Source: Flavobacterium eburneipallidum
Lineage (GTDB): Bacteria > Bacteroidota > Bacteroidia > Flavobacteriales > Flavobacteriaceae
Reading direction: 5' to 3'
DNA length: 64,000 bases
NCBI RefSeq assembly: GCF_027111355.2
Contig: NZ_CP114291.2
Span: forward strand, 3,658,001 to 3,722,000
Position numbers and translations under genes: made by a program. Each line of letters opens with the position of its first letter. Within the stretch, counting starts at the first letter, position 1. Below, one piece after another: positions 36,634 to 46,795 of this stretch. Under the pieces are notes generated by a model. That model searched no databases. It worked only from the letters and a program-made list of their open reading frames with translations, and was not told where the DNA came from.

Positions 36634-36651
36634 TATATTCACACCAAACAT

Positions 36652-37830
36652 ATGTCTGAAATCATAAAAACTCAACCTACCTATACTTTACTCGAACTCT
36701 CCAAATATTTTCTAAAACTAGGCACAACTGGTTTTGGAGGCCCCGTGGCATTAGTGGGTTATATGCAACGAGATTTGGTTGAAGACAAAAAATGGATTAA
36801 CGAGTCCGATTTCAAAGAAGGATTAGCTCTTTCGCAATTAGCGCCTGGTCCTTTGGCAGCGCAATTGGGAATCTACATGGGATTTGTTCATTATGGTGTT
36901 TTAGGAGCAACCTTGTCTGGATTGGCTTTTGTGATTCCTTCTTTTATAATGGTCGTTTTACTAGGAATAGCGTATCAAGCCTATGGTGGTTTGCCTTGGA
37001 TGCAAGCAATTTTCTACGGAATAAGTGCCGCTGTAATTGGCATCATTGTTTTAAGTTCTTATAAATTAACTTCCAAATCAATCAGTAAATTTGAGATTCA
37101 TGCCATCAAGAACAATTGGTTGCTTTGGTTGTTTTACATTGCAGCTACATTACTTACAGCAATAACTCAAAAAGAAGAATTACTGTTATTTATTGTTTTG
37201 GGCTTTATTTATATGATTGTAAAAGCACCGCCCGAATGGATAAAAAAACCTAAAACGGCCTCTTTTTTTCTACTAACTACCGCTGGATTTTCAACTATCG
37301 AATTGGGGAAATTAGGCGAATTGGCTTGGTTTTTCGTCAAAGCGGGTGCCTTTGTTTTTGGAAGCGGACTAGCCATTGTTCCTTTCTTGCACGCTGGAGT
37401 AGTCAACGAACACGGATGGCTAACCGAAAATCAATTTGTAGATGCTGTAGCTGTAGCTATGATAACGCCTGGACCAGTTGTAATTACTGTAGGATTTATT
37501 GGTTATTTAGTAGCAGGTTTTACAGGGGCTTGCATCGCTGCTTTGGCTACCTTTTTGCCTTGTTACTTGTTTACCGTTCTACCTGCTCCATACTTCAAAA
37601 AAATTTCGAAAAACAAAAGTATCAAAGCATTTGTGGACGGAATAACCGCTGGTGTGATTGGAGCTTTGGTTGGTGCCGTAATTGTAATCGCTATTCGAAC
37701 AATTGTCGATATTCCGACTGCATTAATCGCCATAGGAACCGTGTTGACTTTGATTTATGTCAAAAAAATACAAGAACCGCATATTATTGGTATTGCTGCA
37801 CTGTTGGGTGTTTTGATTAAATTGTTCTAA
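36652..37830 (+). CDS. chrA: Chromate transporter family protein (ChrA)
   Basis: 392 residues, two homologous CHR halves in one chain: GFGGPVALVGYMQRDLV...SQLAPGPLAAQLGIYMG in the first, AFVFGSGLAIVPFLHAGVVNEHGWLTENQFVDAVAVAMITPGPVVITVGFIGYL in the second, and about ten TM segments. ChrA proteins export chromate; the sulfate-like substrate fits the sulfur-linked neighbourhood. Confidence 0.93.
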   Translation: MSEIIKTQPTYTLLELSKYFLKLGTTGFGGPVALVGYMQRDLVEDKKWINESDFKEGLALSQLAPGPLAAQLGIYMGFVHYGVLGATLSGLAFVIPSFIMVVLLGIAYQAYGGLPWMQAIFYGISAAVIGIIVLSSYKLTSKSISKFEIHAIKNNWLLWLFYIAATLLTAITQKEELLLFIVLGFIYMIVKAPPEWIKKPKTASFFLLTTAGFSTIELGKLGELAWFFVKAGAFVFGSGLAIVPFLHAGVVNEHGWLTENQFVDAVAVAMITPGPVVITVGFIGYLVAGFTGACIAALATFLPCYLFTVLPAPYFKKISKNKSIKAFVDGITAGVIGALVGAVIVIAIRTIVDIPTALIAIGTVLTLIYVKKIQEPHIIGIAALLGVLIKLF

Positions 37831-37955
37831 TTCTATGAAGACTATTTTTTATTCAAAATCACAAATCAATTTTAAAACAGATTTAAAAACCGTTTCATTT
37901 TTCTATAAATCTACTCTCATTTGTATATATTCGCAGCCTGAATGATACAAAACAG

Positions 37956-38699
37956 ATGAAAATTTTTAGATTAACGTTCTTTTTAGTCCTTATAAGCCAA
38001 CTTGCATTGGCTCAAACCAAAAGAAATATTGACCACCAATCCTTGACATGGATTCGTTATTACAACATTTTGCCCTTAACCGAAAAATGGGCACTGCATT
38101 CTGAAATTGACAATCGGAATTTTATCGATCCTATTTGTCAAAATGTTTTTGTATTAAGAGTCCAAGGTCGATACCGAGCAAATAAGAACATAGATTTAGG
38201 TGGCGGATTTGCTTATTTTAATGCCAATACTCAAAACCCTAATAACAATCCTGATTATTCAGTTCCAGAATATAGACTGCAACAGGATGTTACTTTGATA
38301 AATGATATTGCCAAAATCACTTTTCATAATCGATTTCAAGTAGAGGAGCGATTTATTCAAAAAGCCAATGCAACAGAATTACTAGACGATTACTCTTATG
38401 CTTGGCGATTTAGATATCGATTGCAAGCTACTTTTACCCTTTGGGAAAAAGAAAAACAAAGCTTAAAAGGAAGTATTTCTGACGAAGTGATGTTTAATCT
38501 TGGAAAAGACAACACCAAAAACACCTTTGATCAAAACCGAATTTACGGCGCACTACGATATGCTTTTAACCCCAACATTCATTTAGAGCTAGGCTATCTC
38601 AAAAGTTTTCAAAGGCGAGCCAGTGGTATCGATTTTTATGATAGAGACATTGTCCGTTTCACGGTTTATCACAAAATTAATCGAAAAACCAAAGCATAA
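37956..38699 (+). CDS. DUF2490 domain outer-membrane protein
   Basis: 247 residues: signal peptide (ending ALAQT, about 19), then DUF2490-type barrel strands (SLTWIRYYNILPLTEKWALHSEIDNR, then RLEVQ-like strands) and SxRRASGIDFYDRDIVRFTVYHKI near the C-terminus. Function unknown. Ends at a bidirectional terminator. Confidence 0.82.
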   Translation: MKIFRLTFFLVLISQLALAQTKRNIDHQSLTWIRYYNILPLTEKWALHSEIDNRNFIDPICQNVFVLRVQGRYRANKNIDLGGGFAYFNANTQNPNNNPDYSVPEYRLQQDVTLINDIAKITFHNRFQVEERFIQKANATELLDDYSYAWRFRYRLQATFTLWEKEKQSLKGSISDEVMFNLGKDNTKNTFDQNRIYGALRYAFNPNIHLELGYLKSFQRRASGIDFYDRDIVRFTVYHKINRKTKA

Positions 38700-38700
38700 A

Positions 38701-38737
38701 AAAAGTCCCAAATACAAATTTATTTGGGACTTTTTTA
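38701..38737. terminator. Bidirectional terminator after DUF2490 gene
   Basis: AAAGTCCCAAATA (38702-38714) and TATTTGGGACTTT (38721-38733), flanked by A-run and T-run; also serves the minus-strand gene on the other side. Confidence 0.85.
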
Positions 38738-38755
38738 TTTGAATTAATTCAATTC

Positions 38756-39211
38756 TTACTCTTGTCTGTTTTGTCGATTCTCTCTTCCTTCTCTCATTCT
38801 TTCTCTAGCCACTTCTTCATTGGCTTTCATTTTTGTGAATTGTTCTGGGGTCAAGATAGCTTTTAATTTACTTTCGGTAGCTGTTTTTTCGGCCTCTCTT
38901 TTTGTTTTCAGTGCTTCACGTTCTTGGCTTGACATATCTTTTAGTTTTTCGCCGCCAGCCATTCTTTCGGCTCTCAAGGCTTGGTTTCTAGCGGATTGTT
39001 CAGCAAGAATGGGTTTAATTAACTCCTGTTGTTTGGCATCTAATTTCAACTCGGTTGTCATTCGATCTAGCAATGCTTTATTCCTTTGTTCTGGCGACAT
39101 TCTTTCTCTTTGTTGTCCTTCTCCTCTTGGTTTTCTTTCTGGTTGATTTTCGTCTTGTGCAAAAGCTGAAATACTAACAACCAATAATGCGGCAATAATT
39201 AATTTCTTCAT
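38756..39211 (-). CDS. Spy/CpxP-like periplasmic protein (paralogue 1)
   Basis: 151 residues: signal peptide MKKLIIAALLVVSISAFAQ, then charged helices with MSPEQRNKALLDRMTTELKLDAKQQELIKPIL and TPEQFTKMKANEE, the LTxxQxxxxxxI pattern of Spy/CpxP-like or DUF4890 proteins. Helical, likely a periplasmic chaperone or sensor. It is downstream of the large receptor-like gene, same strand, so possibly one operon. A paralogue sits at 47779. Confidence 0.8.
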   Translation of the reverse strand: MKKLIIAALLVVSISAFAQDENQPERKPRGEGQQRERMSPEQRNKALLDRMTTELKLDAKQQELIKPILAEQSARNQALRAERMAGGEKLKDMSSQEREALKTKREAEKTATESKLKAILTPEQFTKMKANEEVARERMREGRENRQNRQE

Positions 39212-39296
39212 GATAATATGTTTTTTTTAAGTTTTTAGATAAATAAGACTGCTGTTTTTTGTAATGGTTTAATTAACAAGATATATATTTTTAAAA

Positions 39297-42083
39297 TTAA
39301 TCCATTTCCATGTTTTCTCTTCCGCCTCCTCTATTCGGACGATCTTCTCCTCCTCTACCACGTCTTTCTTTTCCACCAAAACTGCCTAACTTATAAGAAA
39401 CCGAAAACATAGCGTAACGTCTCAAAACGGTATTTTCTTCATCACGAATAGAGGTTGCCGAGATCGTTCTTGTGGCACTTAAATTTTGGTTTAACACATC
39501 ATACACCTTTACTTTGAAATACAATGTTTTATTTAAAACACCATAAGACAAACTGGTATTCCAGAGGTAAAAATCTTTTTTGAAATTACCCGAAAGGTTC
39601 GAATTGTAGGTGTATCCAAAATCATTACCAAAAATCCAGTTTTTAGGCCAGTAATTGGTTGCTTGAATATTGAATCGATGCACTACATTAGAGGTTGCTG
39701 CTCTTGATGAATTTTCATAATTTGTTTCATTGTAAGAAAAACTATACGACGGACTTACCGTTAATAATTCTCCATAGTCATAAGACAAATACACTCTTGG
39801 CGAAATGCCCAATGCCTTTGCATTGTAAATCACAGCATTGGTAAACCCTTTTCTAAAAGAATAATTCCCATTGATTCCTAAACCAAATCGAAACACATGC
39901 GCTTCTTTTTTGATGGTTTTATTCCAATTACCACCAGCAGAAGCCGAATAAATTCCTGAAACATTTTCATAAGTTGTTCTTCTCTTTCCAACAGTATCAA
40001 TAACAGCTATTGATACCACTTCATTATTGCTGTAATCTCCTCGCATGAATAAAGTATAACCAGAGCGGGTTCTAAAATCAAAATTTCGATAATTAAGGCT
40101 TGCTGAACTCGATTCGCTAGGTCTTAAATCAGGATTTCCGGTAACGGTATTTAATGGATTAGACAAATTTACCACAGGCATTAATTGTGTTGGAGTAGGA
40201 AGACTATTAGCATAATCATACCTCAAAGTAAAAAATTTAGATCGATCCAATCTGTATCTTATTTGTGCTCTTGCGGCAGGCAAAACATATTTTCTGTTCA
40301 ACTCGGTTTCTTTATTTAAGTACAAAGAATAGTTGTCATAATCGACTATAGAACTACTAGTGGTTAAATTGACTGTGAATTTATTTTTCTCGAAATTGAT
40401 TCCCATTTTTGGAGTAATTGAATTTCTGCGTGAAGTAGCATAATTACTCAAAGAATCACTTAATACAGTATAATTTTCAAACGAATCAGCGTTGAATGTT
40501 TTCACATCATTTTTTTCGCTATTCCAATCGAAATCAGATCCAATTCGAATGCGTAAAGAATCGGTTATGGGTTGCGTATATTCTAAATCGGCTGAATAAG
40601 CGTTGTACGAGTTGTCGTTTACTGTATTTTGATCTCTTTCGTCAACGCTTGGATTGTCACCATAAAAATTAGTTCTAGAAATATTCAAGTTATTCGAATC
40701 ACTTTTAGAATTATTATTAGTAAAAACCAAGCTAATATTTTGTGCTTTTCGAGCAAAGGCTTTGTTGAAATTAATGGTATTAGAAATACTCTGATTTTCA
40801 CTTGCTCTATAAGAAGTACCTGCACTATCATTTATTAATGTTCCATCTTCATTTTCATTTTTCGTAGAACTCGAAGATGTAGATTCACTATTGGAACGAC
40901 TTTGACTAACATTTGGCGTAACAACCAGTCTGGTCGTTGGATTTATTTTATACTCTAACTCAAAATTAGCTTTGTTGTTCGTATCTTCATTTCTAGTATT
41001 AGAATTGGCATTAGTAAAAATAGTTCGCGTCGGCAAGAAGCTTGTTTGATTGGATTCACTATCATTTTTGGTTACTAAATTCTTGAAATCATAACTTCCT
41101 GAAGCTTCAAGTTTTTTGCTCCATTCATCAGAATAGTTTATTCCAAACAAATTGGATTGCGTAATTCCTCTAGTATTAGCTACAGCTCGACCGCCACTAT
41201 TCCTGCCTCCACTCATATTATCAAAAACTTCATCCATAGAAAAACCAGTAGCATTGATGTTATTAGACGAACCTAAAACGCTTATTTTTTGTTTTCCTTT
41301 GAAATAATTCACGATAAAACTACTTTCATAATAGTCATCGGTTCCGTAACCTGCAAGGAATTTTCCAAAATAGCCTTTATTTTTCTTTTCGTCAATCGTC
41401 AGGTTAATACTTGAATAATCTGATGTTGACTCTTGTTTAGACAATTCTTCTTTTTTAGTTTTAAAATCCGATACCTGAACTTTATTGATTATTTCAGCAG
41501 GTAAATTTTTCAACGCCATAGTTCCTTCTCTATCAAAAAAAGGCTTTCCGTTTACTAAAAACTGTGACACTTCTTTACCATTTACGGTAATTTTTCCGTC
41601 ACTATCCACTTCAAAACCAGGCAATTGTTTCAATAAAACCTCTACATTAGAATCGGGACGAACCTTAAATGAAGCCGCATTGTATTCCAGTGTATCTTTT
41701 TTTATTCGAACAGGCGGAGCTTCGGAGGTTATAACCACGTCTTTCAAGGCATTCACATTTTGAAGCAAGTATATTTTTCCAAAATCTTTAGACTCAATTA
41801 GTGCATTTTGTTCCTCAACAAAAGTTTGGTATCCTAAATAATTAACCTTCAAAAAAACAGGTTTTTCATATTTTTTAGTATTGATTTTGAACTCTCCATT
41901 TTTATCTGTTGTAGCAATTTCAATTACAGTAGAATCTTTTACATTAGTAAAATAAACAGTTGCCAGTTCCAATGGTAATTGGGTATTGATGTCTAAAACT
42001 GTTCCTTTATAATTGACAACATTTTGAGCATTGGCAGAAAAAACGAAAAAGAATAGAACCAAAAAAGAATAGATTTTAGACAT
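39297..42083 (-). CDS. TonB-dependent receptor-like outer-membrane protein
   Basis: 928 residues: signal peptide (ending SANAQ, about 19), CarboxypepD_reg-like domain (about 24-105, TVLDINTQLPLELATVYFTN), a plug-like region (VKVRPDS, LLKQLPGFEVDSDGKITVNGKEV, FLVNGKPFF, about 130-215) and a large barrel ending in a Gly/Arg-rich tail (GGKERRGRGGEDRPNRGGG). It resembles the family of plug-barrel proteins with FLVNGKPFF and PxPTQLMP motifs rather than classic siderophore receptors. Function unknown. Confidence 0.85.
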   Translation of the reverse strand: MSKIYSFLVLFFFVFSANAQNVVNYKGTVLDINTQLPLELATVYFTNVKDSTVIEIATTDKNGEFKINTKKYEKPVFLKVNYLGYQTFVEEQNALIESKDFGKIYLLQNVNALKDVVITSEAPPVRIKKDTLEYNAASFKVRPDSNVEVLLKQLPGFEVDSDGKITVNGKEVSQFLVNGKPFFDREGTMALKNLPAEIINKVQVSDFKTKKEELSKQESTSDYSSINLTIDEKKNKGYFGKFLAGYGTDDYYESSFIVNYFKGKQKISVLGSSNNINATGFSMDEVFDNMSGGRNSGGRAVANTRGITQSNLFGINYSDEWSKKLEASGSYDFKNLVTKNDSESNQTSFLPTRTIFTNANSNTRNEDTNNKANFELEYKINPTTRLVVTPNVSQSRSNSESTSSSSTKNENEDGTLINDSAGTSYRASENQSISNTINFNKAFARKAQNISLVFTNNNSKSDSNNLNISRTNFYGDNPSVDERDQNTVNDNSYNAYSADLEYTQPITDSLRIRIGSDFDWNSEKNDVKTFNADSFENYTVLSDSLSNYATSRRNSITPKMGINFEKNKFTVNLTTSSSIVDYDNYSLYLNKETELNRKYVLPAARAQIRYRLDRSKFFTLRYDYANSLPTPTQLMPVVNLSNPLNTVTGNPDLRPSESSSASLNYRNFDFRTRSGYTLFMRGDYSNNEVVSIAVIDTVGKRRTTYENVSGIYSASAGGNWNKTIKKEAHVFRFGLGINGNYSFRKGFTNAVIYNAKALGISPRVYLSYDYGELLTVSPSYSFSYNETNYENSSRAATSNVVHRFNIQATNYWPKNWIFGNDFGYTYNSNLSGNFKKDFYLWNTSLSYGVLNKTLYFKVKVYDVLNQNLSATRTISATSIRDEENTVLRRYAMFSVSYKLGSFGGKERRGRGGEDRPNRGGGRENMEMD

Positions 42084-42176
42084 AATATAAATGTTATAAT
42101 AACACTTAAGACGCTATAATTGAACAAAGGTTTAATTTAAAATTAAAATTTTACTAAAGTTTTCACAAATCAAACT

Positions 42177-42214
42177 AAAAAGGCTGTAGTAATTTGAATA
42201 CCACAGCCTTTTAT
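42177..42214 (-). terminator. Terminator after the TIM-barrel-like gene
   Basis: AAAAGGCTGTAGTA and TACCACAGCCTTTT pair with one mismatch around a short loop; the minus strand ends in a T-run. Confidence 0.75.
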
Positions 42215-42232
42215 TATTGAATTAATTTTCTT

Positions 42233-44047
42233 TTATAACACTATCAATTCTGGAATCTGTATGAATAAAATACTCTCTTTGTATTCTTCTAGTTGTCGTT
42301 GCATCTTGTCAATACTTTTTTGAAAATAATTAGAATTTGAAAACAAGTTTTGATAAAAATTAATTCCTTCTAGCATATTATTTTTGAAAATATTCCATTT
42401 TTTAATTTGCCCAGCCGTTAAATCAATAGTAGTTCCTTTGATTTCATTTTTCAAATAATCAATATACATTTTCAATTCTTTGATAAACAAATTCGGACGA
42501 TTACTATCCGTCATCACATTGCCATTGCCATAAATATGTTGCACCATTTCAGCCAGCGAAACTTCCTTATCGAAATAAGCCATATTAGGCCCAGGGCAAA
42601 CAATCACGCCTTGCTCCTGCCCTTTAATTTTGATGTTGTTTTCTAAATAAGAAGCATTGGCAAGCCCCACACAAAGACAGGCTTTTTCGGTAATATTGAA
42701 TTTCATTTTCTCGAAATTTTCTTCTGTTAACGTCTCTTTAATGGCATCTAATTCTGCTAATTTCACCTCTTGAAATTTCTTCGATGAAGTACAAATTCCT
42801 TCTGCACCAAACTCTTTGCTTAATGCCAAAAATCGTTTCGGACAAGAACTTCCCGCTTTGTTTTCGTCAATACGTTTTTGTTTAAACATTTCGTTTGTAG
42901 TGCCTCGCAAAGTATTGAATGGCACTCCCAAAGGCGAAATATGACTCAAATACAAATCCTCTTCTTTGGCATTCATCAGTAATTTTCGTGTTTCCGCATC
43001 GACCGAAGTGGCTTCAGGAACCAGTAAAAACGGCGTTCCCCAACCTACAGAATCTACTTGATAATGCGCTAACAAAAAATCATGCTCTTCCGAAGTTCCA
43101 ACTCCGCCTTGAATCGTTATTTTCAAATCCAATGGCGTTGCAGGAGTGTACAATTCTTTTTGCGCCAAAGCTTTGACCATAATTTCATGAGCCGATTGAA
43201 CCAATTGTTCTTTTTTTTGTTTGAATTCTTCTAAAATAGGACCCAACAAAATGCCCTCGGTAGCAAAAGCGTGTCCGCCACAATTCAATCCCGATTCTAT
43301 TCGGTATTCCGAAACCCAAAGTCCTTTTTTAGCCAAAAAATTGCCTTGAATCATCGCCGAACGAAAATCACTCACTTTCAGAATAATTCTCTTTTTCAAA
43401 TGGTTATTGACATCTGGAAAAAAATCTGGAAAATTTTCAAAATAAGCGAACAATCTTGGATTCATTCCGGCTGAAAGCACTACCGAAGAAGATAAATTAC
43501 TATTAGCAAATCCTCGAAGTGCCGCATGAGCATCATTAAATTCTACTGGCAATTGTTCGTCTTTGATGAAATTATCTTTATCTAATTTGGTCATAATATT
43601 CACATCGATAGCACCAATAGAAAGATTATTTTCTAGATATTGTTTGATGTTGTCTTTGAATGCAATTCCGTCTTCCATCAAGTTTTCTAATCCTTTTTTG
43701 ATTTCGGATTTATTGGGCAACATGGCAATATAATTGTTCAACGCCAATTTACTTTCGGCTAATTCTACTTTGAAACTTTCAAATTTTTCTTTTACAATTT
43801 TGTCCACCAAATTCAAATAAGAAGTAATCCTTTCTGCTCTGTAATCCTGCATTTTTTGAGTAATTTCTTGATAGGGAACACCGAATTTCTTACTATAAAA
43901 AACTCTCATTTTCTCGATAAGTTCATCGTCAGCAATAGAAATTACTGAAGCAATACCATATTTTGCCACTCGAATAGGACTATCAATCGTATAAGCCAAT
44001 CCCATAACTGGGATATGGAAAGTATGTAACGGTTTATTTGTTGTCAT
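42233..44047 (-). CDS. Conserved unknown protein with TIM-barrel-like and Cys-rich parts
   Basis: 604 residues from the ATG at 44047; the in-frame ATG at 44092 precedes a -7-like GAACTTTG (minus strand, 44081-44074), so the shorter form is preferred. N-terminus PLHTFHIPVMGLAYTIDSPIRVAKYG, then a helical insert, then segments GGHAFATEG and IQGGVGTSEEHDFLLAHYQVDSVGWGTPFLLVPEAT that look like phosphate-binding loops of FMN TIM barrels such as nitronate monooxygenase. The C-terminal part has spaced cysteines (SSCPKRF, GICTSS, ACLCVGL, VCPGPNMAYF) that may hold a metal or cluster. Function unknown. Confidence 0.7.
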   Translation of the reverse strand: MTTNKPLHTFHIPVMGLAYTIDSPIRVAKYGIASVISIADDELIEKMRVFYSKKFGVPYQEITQKMQDYRAERITSYLNLVDKIVKEKFESFKVELAESKLALNNYIAMLPNKSEIKKGLENLMEDGIAFKDNIKQYLENNLSIGAIDVNIMTKLDKDNFIKDEQLPVEFNDAHAALRGFANSNLSSSVVLSAGMNPRLFAYFENFPDFFPDVNNHLKKRIILKVSDFRSAMIQGNFLAKKGLWVSEYRIESGLNCGGHAFATEGILLGPILEEFKQKKEQLVQSAHEIMVKALAQKELYTPATPLDLKITIQGGVGTSEEHDFLLAHYQVDSVGWGTPFLLVPEATSVDAETRKLLMNAKEEDLYLSHISPLGVPFNTLRGTTNEMFKQKRIDENKAGSSCPKRFLALSKEFGAEGICTSSKKFQEVKLAELDAIKETLTEENFEKMKFNITEKACLCVGLANASYLENNIKIKGQEQGVIVCPGPNMAYFDKEVSLAEMVQHIYGNGNVMTDSNRPNLFIKELKMYIDYLKNEIKGTTIDLTAGQIKKWNIFKNNMLEGINFYQNLFSNSNYFQKSIDKMQRQLEEYKESILFIQIPELIVL

Positions 44048-44218
44048 TCGTAAATAATTTGGATTATAAAGGGCAAAGTTCGAAAAAGCCATTGGTATAA
44101 AACCTGATATTTATCATACACCTATAAGTAGATTTATGTGAATTTGAATCTTTTTTTTACTCCTTAAAAAAGCGAAATACCTAACTATTTTTAGATTTAA
44201 TGTTTTTCAAAATAAGTG

Positions 44219-44226
44219 TATCTTTG
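44219..44226 (+). promoter_or_regulatory. -7 promoter element for nadA
   Basis: TATCTTTG, 61 nt before the nadA ATG; partial match because no TTG is at the usual spacing. Confidence 0.5.
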
Positions 44227-44287
44227 TAGCTCATTATTTTTATGCAAAAAAATAGTTAAGAACAAGAATACTTAAATCGATTGAAGA

Positions 44288-45217
44288 ATGAAAAGTCTTA
44301 AAGAACGAATACTGGAACTGAAAAAAGAAAAGAATGCGGTTATTTTGGCGCATTACTATCAGGAATCCGATATTCAGGATGTAGCAGATTATGTGGGCGA
44401 TAGTTTGGGATTGTCTCAAGAAGCGACCAAAGTAGATGCTGATATTATCCTTTTTGCAGGAGTACATTTTATGGCCGAAACTGCAAAAATTTTAAACCCT
44501 TCCAAAAAAGTAATTCTTCCCGATTTGAAAGCGGGCTGTTCCCTTGCGGAATCTTGCCCTCCAGAAGATTTTAAGAAATTTACCGAAGCCCATCCAGACC
44601 ATATTGTTATTACTTATGTCAACTGTTCTGCCGAAGTTAAAGCCTTAACAGATATTGTAGTAACATCTGCCAATGCCGTTAAAATTGTCAATTCTATTCC
44701 AAAAGACAAACCCATCATATTTGCTCCGGATAAAAATTTAGGCAAATATGTAATGGAACAAACCGGTAGAAAAATGTTGCTTTGGGACGGTGCTTGCGTG
44801 GTTCACGAAGCTTTTTCATTGGATAAATTAATTGCCTTATACAAACAAAATCCAGATGCTCAAATTATTGCGCATCCAGAATCTGAAACACATATCTTAA
44901 AAACCGCTAACTACATTGGCTCGACTGCCGGGATGATTGAGTATGTAAAAACCAATCCAAGCAACAAATTTATTGTAGCTACAGAAGCGGGAATTCTTCA
45001 TAAAATGAAACAGGTTGTGCCTGATAAAATATTGATTCCAGCACCTTCAAACGAAGATAACACTTGTGCTTGTAGTGAATGTGGTTATATGAAAATGAAC
45101 ACGATGCAAAAAGTGTACGACTGTTTATTAAATGAAACTCCAGAGGTTACAGTTCCCGAAGACATCATGAAAAGAGCATTGGTTCCAATTGAAAGAATGC
45201 TTGAATTATCTAAATAA
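44288..45217 (+). CDS. nadA: Quinolinate synthase A
   Basis: Condenses iminoaspartate with dihydroxyacetone phosphate to quinolinate in NAD biosynthesis. 309 residues; [4Fe-4S] ligands are expected among C113 (YVNCSAEV), C170 ([11 protein letters not shown]) and the C-terminal CACSECGYM group. The nadB start overlaps its stop by one base (TAATG), coupling the two enzymes that share an unstable intermediate. Confidence 0.96.
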   Translation: MKSLKERILELKKEKNAVILAHYYQESDIQDVADYVGDSLGLSQEATKVDADIILFAGVHFMAETAKILNPSKKVILPDLKAGCSLAESCPPEDFKKFTEAHPDHIVITYVNCSAEVKALTDIVVTSANAVKIVNSIPKDKPIIFAPDKNLGKYVMEQTGRKMLLWDGACVVHEAFSLDKLIALYKQNPDAQIIAHPESETHILKTANYIGSTAGMIEYVKTNPSNKFIVATEAGILHKMKQVVPDKILIPAPSNEDNTCACSECGYMKMNTMQKVYDCLLNETPEVTVPEDIMKRALVPIERMLELSK

Positions 45218-46737
45218 TGATCCAAACCAATTACTTAATCATAGGCTCCGGAGTGGCAGGATTGACTTTTGCCGTAAAAATTGCTGACCAATTTCCAGAC
45301 AAGAAAGTCACGATTGTTACCAAAGCAAACGAAAACGAATCCAATACCAGATACGCCCAAGGAGGAATTGCTATTGTAACCGATAAAATCGAGGATTCTT
45401 ACCAAAAACACATCGAGGATACTTTAATTTGTGGCGATGGTTTGTGTGATGAATCCGTTGTGGAAATGGTCATTACCGAAGGTCCGAAACGATTAAAGGA
45501 ATTGATTGAATGGGGAGCCAAATTTGACAAAAATACTGAAGGAACTTTGGATTTAGGCAAAGAAGGCGGACATTCTGAAAACAGAGTGGTGCATCACAAA
45601 GACCAAACAGGTCAGGAAATTCAGCGTGCCATTTTAAGTCAGGTACACCAAAAAGAAAATATCACTGTTTTAGATTATCATTTAGCGATTGATTTAATAA
45701 CAGCAAATAATAAATGTTTGGGTGCTTATGTTTTAGACCAAAAAACAAAAGAAGTACTCACTTTTCAATCCGATTTCACTTTGCTAGCTACTGGCGGAAT
45801 TGGGCATTTGTATGGACACACTTCCAACCCAGTAATTGCAACAGGAGACGGAATTGCAATGGCGTACAGAGCCAATGCTGTTATCAAAGAAATGGAATTT
45901 ATCCAATTTCATCCCACAACTTTATACGATGCTTCTACAGGAACTTCGTTCTTAATTTCGGAAGCCGTTCGTGGTTTTGGAGCGTATTTACGTACCAAAG
46001 ACGGACATCGATTTATGCCGAATTATGATTCCAGAGGTGATTTGGCTTCACGTGATATCGTTTCCCAAAGCATCGATTTGGAGCGCAAGAAAACAGGAGA
46101 CGATTGCGTTTATCTTGATTGTACGCATTTGGATTTAGAAGGTTTTAAAAAACATTTTCCAATGATTTATGACCGATGCAAAAGTGTTGGAATTGATATT
46201 GCCAAAGATTGGATTCCTGTAGTTCCTGCCCAACATTATCTTTGTGGTGGAATTGTAGTCGATAAAAACGGAAAAACTTCTGTTGAAAATTTATTTGCCT
46301 GTGGCGAATGTTCCCGAACTGGATTGCACGGTGCGAATCGTCTGGCATCTAATTCACTTTTAGAAGCTTTAGTGTATTCGGATAAAATATACCATTATTT
46401 AGAGCAAAATTCTGTTGTAGCAACTCCATCCACAGCAACAGTTTCTGATTGGAAATTGACTGACAAACCTGAAATTAATTTGGATTATATTGCCAAAACA
46501 AAAGCAGAATTACAACTTTTGATGCGTCAGAATGCTGGAATTGTTCGCAATGATGCTGATTTACTGAAAGCCAATGAAAAACTTTCTGATTGGAAAAATG
46601 AAATCGCAGAAAAAATCAAAACCCACAATGTCAGTGCCGAATTGTATGAACTTCAAAATATGATTACTATTGGCAGCTTAATCGTTCAGCAATCTATCGA
46701 CCGAAATGAAAATCGTGGTGGATTTGTGAAGATTTAA
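45217..46737 (+). CDS. nadB: L-aspartate oxidase
   Basis: FAD enzyme that oxidises L-aspartate to iminoaspartate for NadA. 506 residues; N-terminal dinucleotide motif IIGSGVAGLTFAVK, NESNTRYAQGGIAIV, the HPTTL, SEAVRGFGAYL and TGLHGANRLASNSLLEALV signatures, and a C-terminal helical domain are all present. Coupled to nadA by TAATG overlap. Confidence 0.96.
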   Translation: MIQTNYLIIGSGVAGLTFAVKIADQFPDKKVTIVTKANENESNTRYAQGGIAIVTDKIEDSYQKHIEDTLICGDGLCDESVVEMVITEGPKRLKELIEWGAKFDKNTEGTLDLGKEGGHSENRVVHHKDQTGQEIQRAILSQVHQKENITVLDYHLAIDLITANNKCLGAYVLDQKTKEVLTFQSDFTLLATGGIGHLYGHTSNPVIATGDGIAMAYRANAVIKEMEFIQFHPTTLYDASTGTSFLISEAVRGFGAYLRTKDGHRFMPNYDSRGDLASRDIVSQSIDLERKKTGDDCVYLDCTHLDLEGFKKHFPMIYDRCKSVGIDIAKDWIPVVPAQHYLCGGIVVDKNGKTSVENLFACGECSRTGLHGANRLASNSLLEALVYSDKIYHYLEQNSVVATPSTATVSDWKLTDKPEINLDYIAKTKAELQLLMRQNAGIVRNDADLLKANEKLSDWKNEIAEKIKTHNVSAELYELQNMITIGSLIVQQSIDRNENRGGFVKI

Positions 46738-46795
46738 CACAATTCTTTAGGTACAAATTGTCTATTATTTTAAAAAATCAAACTTAATTATAAAT

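Noticed and set aside
44048..44092. Longer start for the TIM-barrel-like protein
   Set aside because: A -7-like element lies between the two starts, and the extra 15 residues look non-coding.
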